A stretch of DNA of 64,000 bases, from NCBI GenBank assembly GCA_014871385.1, contig CM026426.1:70537287-70601286 (forward strand), written 5' to 3'. The notes below the pieces were generated by a model. It saw nothing but the letters and a program-made list of their open reading frames with translations. It did no database searches and was not told the origin of the DNA. This document shows, piece by piece, positions 54,985-64,000 of this stretch. Positions within the stretch are counted from its first letter, which is position 1; each line of letters opens with the position of its first letter. Source of the DNA: Ceratodon purpureus. Lineage: Eukaryota > Streptophyta > Bryopsida > Pseudoditrichales > Ditrichaceae. A program made the translations under genes and the position numbers.

Positions 54985-56236
54985 ATAATAAGAAGAAGAA
55001 GAAGAAGAAGGAGGAAGGAGGAGAGGAGGAAGAGGAGGAGAAGGAGGAAGAAGGGAAGGAGGACGAAGAAGAAGAAGAAGCAAGAAGGAGGAGGAGGAGC
55101 GAGGAGGAGGAGGAGGCGGAGGAGAGGAGGAGGAGGAGGAGGAGGAGGAGGCGACGGAGGAGGAGGAGGAGGAGGAGGAGGAGGGGAGGAGGAGGAGAGG
55201 AGGAGGAGGAGGAGCGAGGAGGAGGAGGAGGAGGAGAGGAGGAGGAGGAGGAGGAGGAGGAGGAGGAGGAGGAGGAGAGGAGGAGGAGGAGGAGGAGGAG
55301 GAGGAGGAGGAGGAGGAGGAGGAGGAGGAGGAGGAGGAGGAGGAGGAGGAGGGAGGAGGAGGAGGAGGAGGAGGAGGAGGAGGAGGAGGAGGAGGAGGAG
55401 GAGGAGGAGGAGGAGGAGGAGGAGGAGGAGGAGGAGGAGGAGGAGGAGGAGGAGGAGGAGGAGGAGGAGGAGGAGGAGGAGGAGGAGGAGGAGGAGGAGG
55501 AGGAGGAGGAGGAGGAGGAGGAGGAGGAGGAGGAGGAGGAGGAGGAGGAGGAGGAGGAGGAGGAGGAGGAGGAGGAGGAGGAGGAGGAGGAGGAGGAGGA
55601 GGAGGAGGAGGAGGAGGAGGAGGAGGAGGAGGAGGAGGAGGAGGAGGAGGAGGAGGAGGAGGAGGAGGAGGAGGAGGAGGAGGAGGAGGAGGAGGAGGAG
55701 GAGGAGGAGGAGGAGGAGGAGGAGGAGGAGGAGGAGGAGGAGGAGGAGGAGGAGGAGGAGGAGGAGGAGGAGGAGGAGGAGGAGGAGGAGGAGGAGGAGG
55801 AGGAGGAGGAGGAGGAGGAGGAGGAGGAGGAGGAGGAGGAGGAGGAGGAGGAGGAGGAGGAGGAGGAGGAGGAGGAGGAGGAGGAGGAGGAGGAGGAGGA
55901 GGAGGAGGAGGAGGAGGAGGAGGAGGAGGAGGAGGAGGAGGAGGAGGAGGAGGAGGAGGAGGAGGAGGAGGAGGAGGAGGAGGAGGAGGAGGAGGAGGAG
56001 GAGGAGGAGGAGGAGGAGGAGGAGGAGGAGGAGGAGGAGGAGGAGGAGGAGGAGGAGGAGGAGGAGGAGGAGGAGGAGGAGGAGGAGGAGGAGGAGGAGG
56101 AGGAGGAGGAGGAGGAGGAGGAGGAGGAGGAGGAGGAGGAGGAGGAGGAGGAGGAGGAGGAGGAGGAGGAGGAGGAGGAGGAGGAGGAGGAGGAGGAGGA
56201 GGAGGAGGAGGAGGAGGAGGAGGAGGAGGAGGAGAG
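54985..56236 (+). repeat. GA-rich microsatellite, ~880 bp of pure GGA repeats
   Basis: AAG and AGG repeats with interruptions run from about 54990 to 55351, then (GGA)n is uninterrupted to 56233, about 293 units. It is purine-only on this strand, so it can form triplex or G-quadruplex structures. Long open frames (poly-Arg, poly-Glu, poly-Gly) are by-products of the repeat. Confidence 0.95.
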
Positions 56237-56914
56237 GGAACTAAAGAAAAATAAATATGAAAAAGAAATAAATAATTAATGATAGAAGCGAAAGAAAAAA
56301 ATAAAAATAAAAAAATAAAATAAAGATGAGTGAATAGAAGGGAAATAAACTAAAATATCGATAATGATAGAAGATAAGGAAAACAAAATTTAAAAAAAAA
56401 AAAAAAAATGAAAGAAAGGAAAGGTTAATATAATAATAAATAGTTTTTTAGAAAGGAAAAAAACTAGATGTTCAGTGAGGAACTTTTCTTGCCTAAAGAT
56501 ACTTCAAAGTAAATTTTGTAGAGAGTGCAATAAAATTGACTAAACCTTCGTCGAAGTCACCTTCAAATCCCTTATTTAAAAAATGTAAATGTGGCAAAGC
56601 CTTCCACATAAAACTACAAATAACTTACCTAAATTTTATCCAAACAATTCGTACCATGTAAAAAATTTAAAGTTGTATATACATTTAGTTTTAGCACGAA
56701 GGGTCAAATATTTTGTTGCCTCATTTATTAATGCCCAAAGTTGACATTCTTCAAGACTTATTTAATTTCTAAAAATACCATAGCTTCCTTACTTCTAAAC
56801 GATACATGTTAACCATGTTCACTTATTTCCAAAAAATACAAAAGTATCATTATTCATTCGAAAAAGCGACACGAAGGTGTGGAAGCATTATCTTTTTTCT
56901 TTTTTCTTTTTTTT
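56237..56914. other. AT-rich DNA, no gene
   Basis: A-rich sequence without a credible frame, with a run of ~17 A near 56392. Confidence 0.6.
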
Positions 56915-57171
56915 ATTCAACTGCTTATGTATTTGATTTTGATAACTTATTCTTTTTATCACTTTAATATTAAATTCTAGTCCCTTATGTACTTGATTTT
57001 AATGGCTTTTCCCATTTGTATTTGTTTCTAAATTTTTTTTAAGTATTTTTCTTTTATTCAACCCCTTATGTATTTCATTTTGATAGCTTATTTTTCATTT
57101 CATCTTACTTTATCTTATTTTATTTTTTCATTTCTTTTCAACTCTTTACGTATTTGACTTTGATAGCTTAC

Positions 57172-57204
<33 letters not shown>

Positions 57205-57400
57205 CAAATTCAACCCCCTATGTATTTGATTTTGTTAGCTTATTGTTTTTTTCATTTTTTTGAATTATCTTTTTTTTTTTTTTTTTTTTTTTTTTTTCAA
57301 CCCCTTATATAGATGATTCTGGTAGCTTTTTGGATTTGGTTTTTTTTAATTAAACCCCCTATGTACTTGATTGTGTCAGCTTATTGTTTTTTTTTATTAC
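56915..57400 (+). repeat. ~80-bp AT-rich tandem repeat
   Basis: Six to seven diverged units of ccccttatgtatttgatttt, then tgatagcttattctttttt. Two units carry poly(T) runs of about 28 (57178-57205 and 57271-57297). Confidence 0.7.
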
Positions 57401-59323
57401 TATTTTCTAAGAAAACACATCTAAAATAGTTTACTTTCTAAGAACGTTTACCGTTACATTATTTAAATACACATTCATATGTGTCTATTTACTTGCATGT
57501 ATTATACAACCATTTAATAAGGTAAAGGGTTCAATATGTCCTATAGAATTACAACTAAAATAGAGATTAATTTCTTTCATGGCAAATCTAAAAAAAAACA
57601 ACATGTCTTACATTTCGAGTTATAGTGAACTTCTTTCTACTTTAATAAGGTTGGTTATTAAGAACACCCAACAAATTATTTATTCATAGGTTCCACGTTA
57701 AAATTTTAACAAACTTTCATGTTGATGAATATAGTTTTTTTTAAATGCATTTTTTTAGCATAAAGTGTAAACAACAGAATGCTTCAATTAATCATGCACT
57801 TAATTTTTTATCAGAAAAGAAAACTCTTTTTGTCATATATACCTCACATTTAGAAAATAACCAATTATACAAATATAACATATTAAAATTGCTTCATATA
57901 ATTCTTTAGAATGCCTTTTCTTCTATCACTAATAACCAAGACATTTACTACATTGCTAAATATCACAATAGAATGTCCATATTGATCCCCAAATTCCTTT
58001 TCAAAATTCATTTACATTACATTATATTATTCTGATTTAATTTATATCTATTCTTATCTTCATAAAACTTTTTAAATCCAATCACTCTATCAAAATATTT
58101 TTCATCTCAAATTCATCTTCGAAAAATGGTGAAGGTATCACTTATCCATAGCTCTAAGATGTTTATTAAATTTATTGTTTTTAGAAGTAGGATGAGGATA
58201 CATTATGCGAGAGATGATTGTGTAGGATAACAGCACAGTGACACCTGGTATGGAAAATCTAGGATGCTTACAACCCCATTCAAATCTGATCCTACCACCA
58301 AGGCTCAAACTCCCTTCCCGCCAAGCCAGAGTCTTTAAATTTGGCCGGTGCCAACATCCGTCAAGCTGGATCATGGGCTTCCCAGATCACGACAAATCCT
58401 TTTGTGTCAGTTCTGGCCATCGCCATTGGCTGATCTTAATCCCGAAACCCAACTACCGAGAAATCCGAGCAACGGCTAAGATCAATAGCGATAGTGTACA
58501 AGAAGTACATATTTGTACTCTTTGGTCCCAACAATACACAATTGTTTTGCCAAAACTGCACTACGTCTAGCCCTCTAAACAGAAAGAGACATACATTATA
58601 TGTATTTTTTGTCGTTTAGGGTCTTACTGTTTTAAGAATGCGAGGACTTTAAGTTTTAGTAAAGTCAAACTTATTGTTGTGGTGAAATGCGACTTCCTTA
58701 ATTCTGCAAATCAGATTTATAGTATGTCGAAAAAATAGATTAACTGTTTAGTGAATGCAGATTCATTGTGCTGCTTGTTCAGCTAAGGGCTGATTGAACT
58801 CTCATTGAGAATGTTGTTTCATGTGCCTCAGTACCAAGCCTACATGTTGGTTCTGAGCTGATCTTGCTGCTACTTCACCTAAGAGCTAGTTGCCCCATTT
58901 ATTGACTTTAATATACCGTGGCCCGGATTCAAGCCCCGTTGCAGGCTCTGAGCTTGCTTTGATGTTGCTCCATGTAAGGGCTGCTTGCCCCATTTTTTTT
59001 GTAATTACATTTTATGGTGCTAGAAACTCCTAATTATACCAACAACCAATAAAATCAAAGTTGTTGTTGCAATAAAATAAGAGTTCCTGAATTTTGTAAA
59101 CCAACTTCACAGTCTATCAAACAACAAAATTTACTGATTTCCAGATGCGGACTTACTATTTGGACAAAAAGAGACTTGCTCACTGAGTAAAGAATTTATT
59201 GGGCATACAAACATGGAAATAAAGTTCGTACGCTAAACACCTTGTAGTGCCCCTTTTAGTCTCACTACATCATAGTTAATTAAAGCCATGAATACATACG
59301 TTTCTATGAAGAAATATAATTCT
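57401..59323. other. AT-rich DNA without recognised gene
   Basis: 58138-58570 carries overlapping short frames of less AT-rich sequence (for example RQARVFKFGRCQHPSSW) with no domain. 58850-58995 contains a ~120-bp duplicated segment (ctgagctgatcttgctgcta / ctgagcttgctttgatgttg, each with cttgccccatttattga- or ttttt-type ends). It could be a short interspersed element, but that is not shown. Confidence 0.4.
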
Positions 59324-59939
59324 CTACATCTCAAGGTGCTTCAATAAGCCTTTTTCTATGACTTGCTTCATGTTGATAAAGCTAAAACTAGCAACATGTA
59401 TAAATGTATCTGAATCCAGATCAAACCCACAAACAACTGTAAACAAATAGTACAAGTGCTTACAATTGGCCCATTGACCTCGCTTCTCCAATGCCTTCGT
59501 CGTCATCTCCTTAAAATTTGGGCAAGTGCACGATGGTAGTTGGAAAATAGTCAAATAGTATTGCTAGACCTTTGGAGGCTTGCCGGAATCCATTAAGACA
59601 ATGCATTCCAAAGCTCGGGCTGGAAGTATGCACAACTTGCACACCTTCACATTCATCAAAAGGGTAGATGCACAATTATTGGAATGTTTGATCGACGGGG
59701 CCTTCTTCTTGCGCTTGATATTCTTCCTCGAATGACGACTAGGAAACTCATCCGGGTATGCCGGCGTTGGGTAAGTCGATAAGTTCACTACCAATGGCTT
59801 GTCTTGAAAGAGTCTCCTCGGTGACATCTCCTTTTGCTATGGAAGTCTGAAGCCAGCATTCTCTAGTGACAGTATGTCTTTTGCACTCAAATTTGTGCCC
59901 AGCTTGATAGGCCATACCTCCGAGAAAGGTAGTATGCAA
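59324..59939 (-). pseudogene. SWIM-type zinc-finger protein fragment
   Basis: PSCTCPNF and WANCKHLYYLF form a CxC...CxH SWIM-type zinc site (about 59515-59440). Upstream is a basic segment (HSRKNIKRKKKAPS). Frame 59827-59324 is one frame, broken by a TAG at 59564-59566 where Gln fits; the part at 59939-59748 is in another frame. SWIM sites occur in MULE transposases and FAR1-type proteins, but the rest is too short to assign. Confidence 0.5.
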
Positions 59940-60999
59940 GGAGAGAGCGGAGAGCAGAGAGCGGAGAGCGGAAAGCAGAAAATGGAGAGCAAAAAATTGA
60001 CCTCTTACAAAAATTTTAATAGTGAAATATATCCTATAACCACGGGAAAATACTAAAATAAGGCATTTATTTTTGGTATTATTTCATGTAAAGGGGTGTA
60101 ATTCCGTAGATTTTGTACCCAAACTGCTTCACTTGACTAGATTCATTTTAAGGGGTACAAATTAGGGCTGATGTCATGATGATGTCATGTATACATTCTA
60201 TTATTTGTGGTCTAACATGGGATCTGAGTACAATGTCCTAGACTTATTCTTTTAGATCATATTAGTAATTGTCACATCGTGATATGTAATGAATTATTGT
60301 GAATGTAACATATCCATACGTATTTTCCCATATGCACTTTGAATAGCAATTAAAAACATATTTCACAAAATTTAACCCCTAAAAATCCTTGACTATGTTT
60401 CTGAAAACTTAGCCTAAAACTACAATTTCTGGTCCATATGATGAGTAGGAATCAAGAAGGTTATTTTTTAAAATTTCAACCGTAAGGTCTTGAAGCATAA
60501 AATAATATGGATGTCCACATAAAAATGAACATTTTTGACCGTATGGATTGGTAGATAATTGCATTTGAAGTTCCAAATTTTTTTTTTCACGCATACCTGA
60601 GAAGATCAGCCGTGTTTGACTGCTGCTTATGCAAAATTTTTACATTGGAGAGATCGAGATTTTTTTACAATGAGATTTACATGTACGTTAGGTATCCAGG
60701 TATCAAACTTGAGAACAAGTGCACAATCACAACCTAGAGAAATAAATGTTGCAAAGAGAACATGCGATAAGTTCTTGAATGCGTACTTTTCAATTTATAT
60801 TTTCCTATGATCACAAATTTGTTGTAAATGTAAATCCAAATGGTGAAATCATAAATAACACTGTTACATTGAAAGGAAAAAGAAAAAAAAAAAGAAAAAA
60901 AGAAAAAAAACTAAAATAGAAATAAATAGTAACACGGATCACCGAAAATGTATATTTTATCAAAAAAACTAGAAAAGGGCAGGGAGTATAGGGCCGGGG
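59940..60999. other. AT-rich DNA, no gene
   Basis: Includes an 8-bp gagagcgg-type microrepeat at 59941-59995. No credible frame. A-rich stretches near 60880-60915. Confidence 0.55.
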
Positions 61000-61390
61000 T
61001 GGTCATGGGGCCAGAATGGGCCCACTGTAGGGAGGGGATCGCGGAGACTGCGCGGGGGAGTGGCGCCGTTCGGAGACGGGCCACTGCGGCGGACTATGGC
61101 AGGAGGCGGGAAGAGGGGGTAGCAAAGCGGGGTGGGCCTCGCCTTCTCCCCGCCAGTGGAGGATGGGCAGGGGAGGATGGGCACGGGAGGAATGCAAGGC
61201 CTTCCCTTGCATAGGGTTGCCCTTTTGCAACCTGGCAGCGACCCCAGGTGGCCCCGAACCGCCTCTCCTCCTTGCCATTGAATCTCTGCTTTCCATCCTC
61301 CACTTCGCTGGCCTCAGGACCCCATTTGTGGCACATCCCTATATCCGTGCTTTAGAATCTCCTTCGTCTCCATGCACCTAAATGCGTCTC
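61000..61390. other. GC-rich island, unassigned
   Basis: A sharp rise in G+C with ORFs on both strands (GRRREEGVAKRGGPRL, PPLPILHWRGEGEA) that are composition-driven. No domain. Possibly a CpG island or an inserted fragment. Confidence 0.4.
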
Positions 61391-61985
61391 TGTACCAAAC
61401 AAACTTGGCTGAGAGCAATCTCTAAGCACCTCATTTCATGTACACTGAACTCTACACATCGGATATGCACCAAATTATTTTTCCATAGTTCATTTGGTCA
61501 TAAACTATGAAATTTTTGTAGTGCACTTTTCACACAACCTACCTTTCTTAGGTAATGATATATATATATATATATATATGTATATCTATATGAATGTGTA
61601 TATAACCTCAAATAGTTTTGGAATATTAGAACAACCATAAAGACAAGGAATAAAAAAAGAATGAACAAAGCCTTTGTTTAAGGGAAAACATAATAATGAT
61701 TACAAAAATGTATCAATGGGAACAAGAAATTGACAAAGCTAAAAAAATTCATAAGAAAACAAACCCAAATGCCACATTTAAGTAAACTCGGACTTAAAGG
61801 TAAAAATTGTATCTTGAGTACACTTTTATCATGAATGCAAGACCGTGAGATCACACGATGATATCATGGGCTGTATCACAAAAATGCACTACATACTAGT
61901 TTTCAGCCAAAGTTCAGACAATGTTGCACAAATTAAGCTCAAGATATATTTATTGAAGGATAAGTTTGTTTACAGAAGGTGCAGT
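61391..61985. other. AT-rich spacer with a TA microsatellite
   Basis: (TA)n of 10 repeats at about 61559-61579, otherwise AT-rich DNA without gene. Confidence 0.6.
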
Positions 61986-61991
61986 GGGATC

Positions 61992-62594
61992 CTACAATCC
62001 ACCATTACTACGTAACACTGTTTCAATGTGCCACCTCTCAATCAATCTACGCTTAAACTTTCCGTCCTTCTGATTACTACGCAGGAACTCCTTTATTGAG
62101 GCAGAATACTTTAGCGGCAGAATGAACGGAAGCAGCGCTGTTGCTACGTCAAGAATCACGTATGCTGCATAGGGTAACGTCATTTCACCACTCCACGGCG
62201 TTGGAAAGTAGCACGCCAGGTCTCCATTGAAAACATGCCTCATTGACTGGTCATCAACTATCAGAATTTTGTCTGGACGACAGAAGTGCTTCCTCTTCTC
62301 ATCCGTTACAAGTCTGGATAGCTCCTTATCACAAAAAGGATACAAATGCGGCCTGGAACAATTGTTTCGTCCATAACAGAAGAGTAACCTTGACCTCATC
62401 TCATTGGGTAGGAGATATCGAATAACCTTACTTAGTCGTGCGGGGGCCATGGAGGACCATATACCAAACTTTGAAGTTATTGAGAAGTATCCCGAAGAAT
62501 TCCAGAAGACCGGGACGAGCCATAATGTTGCTCGAATTAAAGCAACGGGGGGTGCACTTGATATAGTGCTCAAAACAAAGCAATCCGTTAACAC
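61992..62594 (-). CDS. FCP1/HAD-phosphatase-like fragment
   Basis: A 200-residue open frame (61992-62594). SRPHLYPFCDKELSRLVTDEK and KILIVDDQS...FNGDLACYFPTPW resemble the C-terminal FCP1-type HAD domain (conserved Lys, hydrophobic strand and DD motif). A second fragment at 63281-63670 carries LSRTLLIDDSW, AIYPITW and STLLPWL in the same order. The catalytic DxDxT of the N-terminal half is not seen, so it is partial. The family dephosphorylates phosphoproteins such as the RNA polymerase II tail. It is bracketed by palindromic GGATCCTAC motifs. No start can be chosen with confidence. Confidence 0.45.
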   Translation of the reverse strand: MLTDCFVLSTISSAPPVALIRATLWLVPVFWNSSGYFSITSKFGIWSSMAPARLSKVIRYLLPNEMRSRLLFCYGRNNCSRPHLYPFCDKELSRLVTDEKRKHFCRPDKILIVDDQSMRHVFNGDLACYFPTPWSGEMTLPYAAYVILDVATALLPFILPLKYSASIKEFLRSNQKDGKFKRRLIERWHIETVLRSNGGL

Positions 62595-62672
62595 ATAGCA
62601 CTATAACCTTCCTCAAAACGTCTCGTCGCTGTGGACATAAAGCACCGCCAGATATTATAAACAACATAATGG

Positions 62673-62690
62673 ATTGTAGGATCCTACAAT
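62673..62690. promoter_or_regulatory. 18-bp perfect palindrome ATTGTAGGATCCTACAAT
   Basis: Exact self-complement centred on GGATCC, 80 bp upstream of the FCP1-like frame. The core recurs at 62756-62775 and as half-sites at 61987 and 62914. Role inferred as a protein-binding site or terminal repeat relic. Confidence 0.7.
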
Positions 62691-62755
62691 TCCAAAATAA
62701 AAACTACTGAGCAAAAGCAAGGAAACCTAAATTGGCACCCTAGTTTATCCATGGG

Positions 62756-62775
62756 CATCGTAGGATCCTACGATG
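62756..62775. promoter_or_regulatory. 20-bp perfect palindrome CATCGTAGGATCCTACGATG
   Basis: Exact self-complement with the same GTAGGATCCTAC core as the palindrome 65 bp away. Two unrelated flanks making symmetric palindromes around the same core are unlikely by chance. Confidence 0.7.
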
Positions 62776-63280
62776 TGGATAACTGGATTCATCCATATTT
62801 GGAAGGTCCCTCATTCACGTCTAGACCATAGCTGCTATGCATCACTCTGCATGGCCGCGGAACTAATGTATAATTGAGGGTTATAACACAGCCCCCCCTC
62901 AATGTTTGTGGTTTGATCCTACAATCATAATTACAAGTTGCACTCTCTTTGTAGTGAACACAATACTGTTCACACAACCTGTGGATAGAATGTTGTTACA
63001 CATGGATTCAAAAAGTTGAGGTATATTCTACAAGTTTATGTAGAGTAGAAATTTCACAAAGTGTGGAACTCAATAAAAATATTGAAGTAGCTAGTGAATC
63101 GTTCACAGTTCAGTGCTTCAAAAACTGAAGCCCACCTTGTTGACCGATATTTACACCTTTTCTTCGAGAACTATATCCTCGGTACTATGTGCATCCTTGA
63201 AGGGAATGAAACAAAACTTTACAAAGTATACATGACACCTATAACACTAAATTTGTATGTGTATTGTTCAAGATGATGAT
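62776..63280. other. Spacer, no gene
   Basis: Contains another gatcctacaatc half-site at 62914-62925. No credible frame on either strand. Confidence 0.5.
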
Positions 63281-63670
63281 TCAGTTGTATGGACATCCAA
63301 CGAGAATGTCCCGAGCCATCTGAGATTATAAGTCCTTCTTATAGTCAACAAATCCAGTCTGAGGGTGATTTTTACGGACATATGTCCGGATAGGCTAGCT
63401 AGCAACAAACATAGATTTGAGCCAAGGAAGGAGAGTGGACATGAGGAACTGGTCCTCACGCTCCCCCCTCCACGTAATGGGATAGATTGCATCATTGAAT
63501 ATTGAGATGATTCTTGTACCAGCTGTCGTCAATGAGCAATGTACGGCTGAGGTCAACATGCTCAAGCTTACTGTGGACCTTCTTAAGGTCCTTAAGCATG
63601 ATTTTCTTGTCTCGGTTGTCCACATTAGGTAACTCAGCTTGATAGTCTCGGACTGCGTGAGCACTGTTAG
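63281..63670 (-). pseudogene. FCP1/HAD-phosphatase-like fragment, frameshifted
   Basis: KKIMLKDLKKVHSKLEHV, DLSRTLLIDDSWYKNHLN, AIYPITWRGEREDQFLM, STLLPWLKSMFVA and HPQTGFVDYKKDL appear in order across three frames, with stops between. They correspond to the C-terminal half of an FCP1-like domain, with conserved Lys and DD. It is related to the fragment at 61992-62594 and lies in the same orientation, suggesting a tandem pair of repeat-derived copies. Confidence 0.55.
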
Positions 63671-64000
63671 GTGCTTAGAACACTATATTCATTAAATTGA
63701 GAATTTCGCATGTTACACTTTGTCTATCACCTTAAACCAAAGTCCACATTTTAAGTATATACTAATACTTGGATATAGTTTCTAATCTGACAAGTACAGA
63801 GGAGTATTCAATCCAATTGAACTTCAGGCTTGCCTCATAGTCCTACACCTTGTATTATGGATATCATATGTAACCCTTAAATGTATTGGGAACTTTGAGA
63901 ACACAAGGAGAACGTTTAGGGGAACGTTCTAACAACGAAGACCCTGTGTAAACAAAACCTACAAGAAATTTCTTTAGCTTTGCTAGGTACACCTACATAA
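63671..64000. other. Window end, no gene
   Basis: AT-rich sequence without recognised feature. Confidence 0.5.

Noticed and set aside
54952..56279. Two 430-residue open frames of poly-Arg/Gly and poly-Glu
   Set aside because: They are translations of the GGA microsatellite in different phases, with no unique sequence or gene context.
58781..58995. tRNA-derived SINE
   Set aside because: A ggattcaagcc word looks like a B box, but no A box or clover-leaf folds could be found; only a weak duplication is evident.
3912..59566. TAG reassigned to Gln (alternative nuclear code)
   Set aside because: TAG also falls at positions expected to be Trp, and the intact kinase terminates at TAG. TGA also appears at Trp and Arg positions. 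A mutational C-to-T explanation fits better.

Overview
The window looks like repeat-dense nuclear DNA from a streptophyte. My best guess is a charophyte green alga such as Chara, from remembered resemblance of its repeat-encoded protein families; I could not search for it. The evidence is eukaryotic: spliced genes, a plant-type SET-domain histone methyltransferase, a plant-like eIF3h fragment, hAT, CACTA and Ty3/gypsy elements, and very long simple repeats. There is no bacterial operon, CRISPR array or rRNA. Almost all coding sequence lies in or next to mobile elements, and only the kinase-like gene (867-2420) is clearly uninterrupted.

Layout. 220-13582 is a 13.4-kb hAT element with 15-bp terminal repeats and a near-perfect 8-bp target duplication. 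It carries four genes on the minus strand: a kinase-like gene, a broken hAT transposase with an acidic tail, a broken RING-type gene, and a short coiled-coil gene. Each starts downstream of a TATA box backed by a very CpG-rich GGGCGCGAG-type array. 13591-18060 is AT-rich, with a ~200-bp tandem repeat interrupted by a 945-bp TA-duplicating MITE. 18064-20435 holds decayed coding fragments. 20436-22663 is a gene-less 2.2-kb relative of the large hAT in opposite orientation. A truncated second kinase copy follows at 23340-24056. 24849-34321 is a patchwork of Ty3/gypsy LTR material, including gag, protease, a deleted reverse transcriptase and an integrase. 35060-38065 is a two-exon transposase-like gene. 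38543-45216 is a complete LTR element without pol, built on expansions of a GTCGGCT word. 45923-48767 is a SUV39/SUVR-like pre-SET/SET gene. 11 bp upstream of its ATG sits a 2870-bp CACTA element (48781-51650) that carries the first two exons of eIF3h. 52610-54545 is a decayed coiled-coil/zinc gene. 54990-56233 is a GA-rich tract with ~880 bp of pure GGA repeats. The remainder is AT-rich, with a SWIM-type fragment (59324-59939) and two FCP1/HAD-phosphatase-like fragments (61992-62594 and 63281-63670); two perfect palindromes lie upstream of the first.

Two themes link these regions. First, the breaks in most genes are transitions of one kind: TAG where Gln (CAG) or Trp (TGG) is expected, and TGA at Arg (CGA). 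This is the pattern expected from deamination of methylated CHG and CG sites. Second, the CpG-rich promoter arrays of the hAT family have kept their CpGs, which suggests they are unmethylated or recently amplified.
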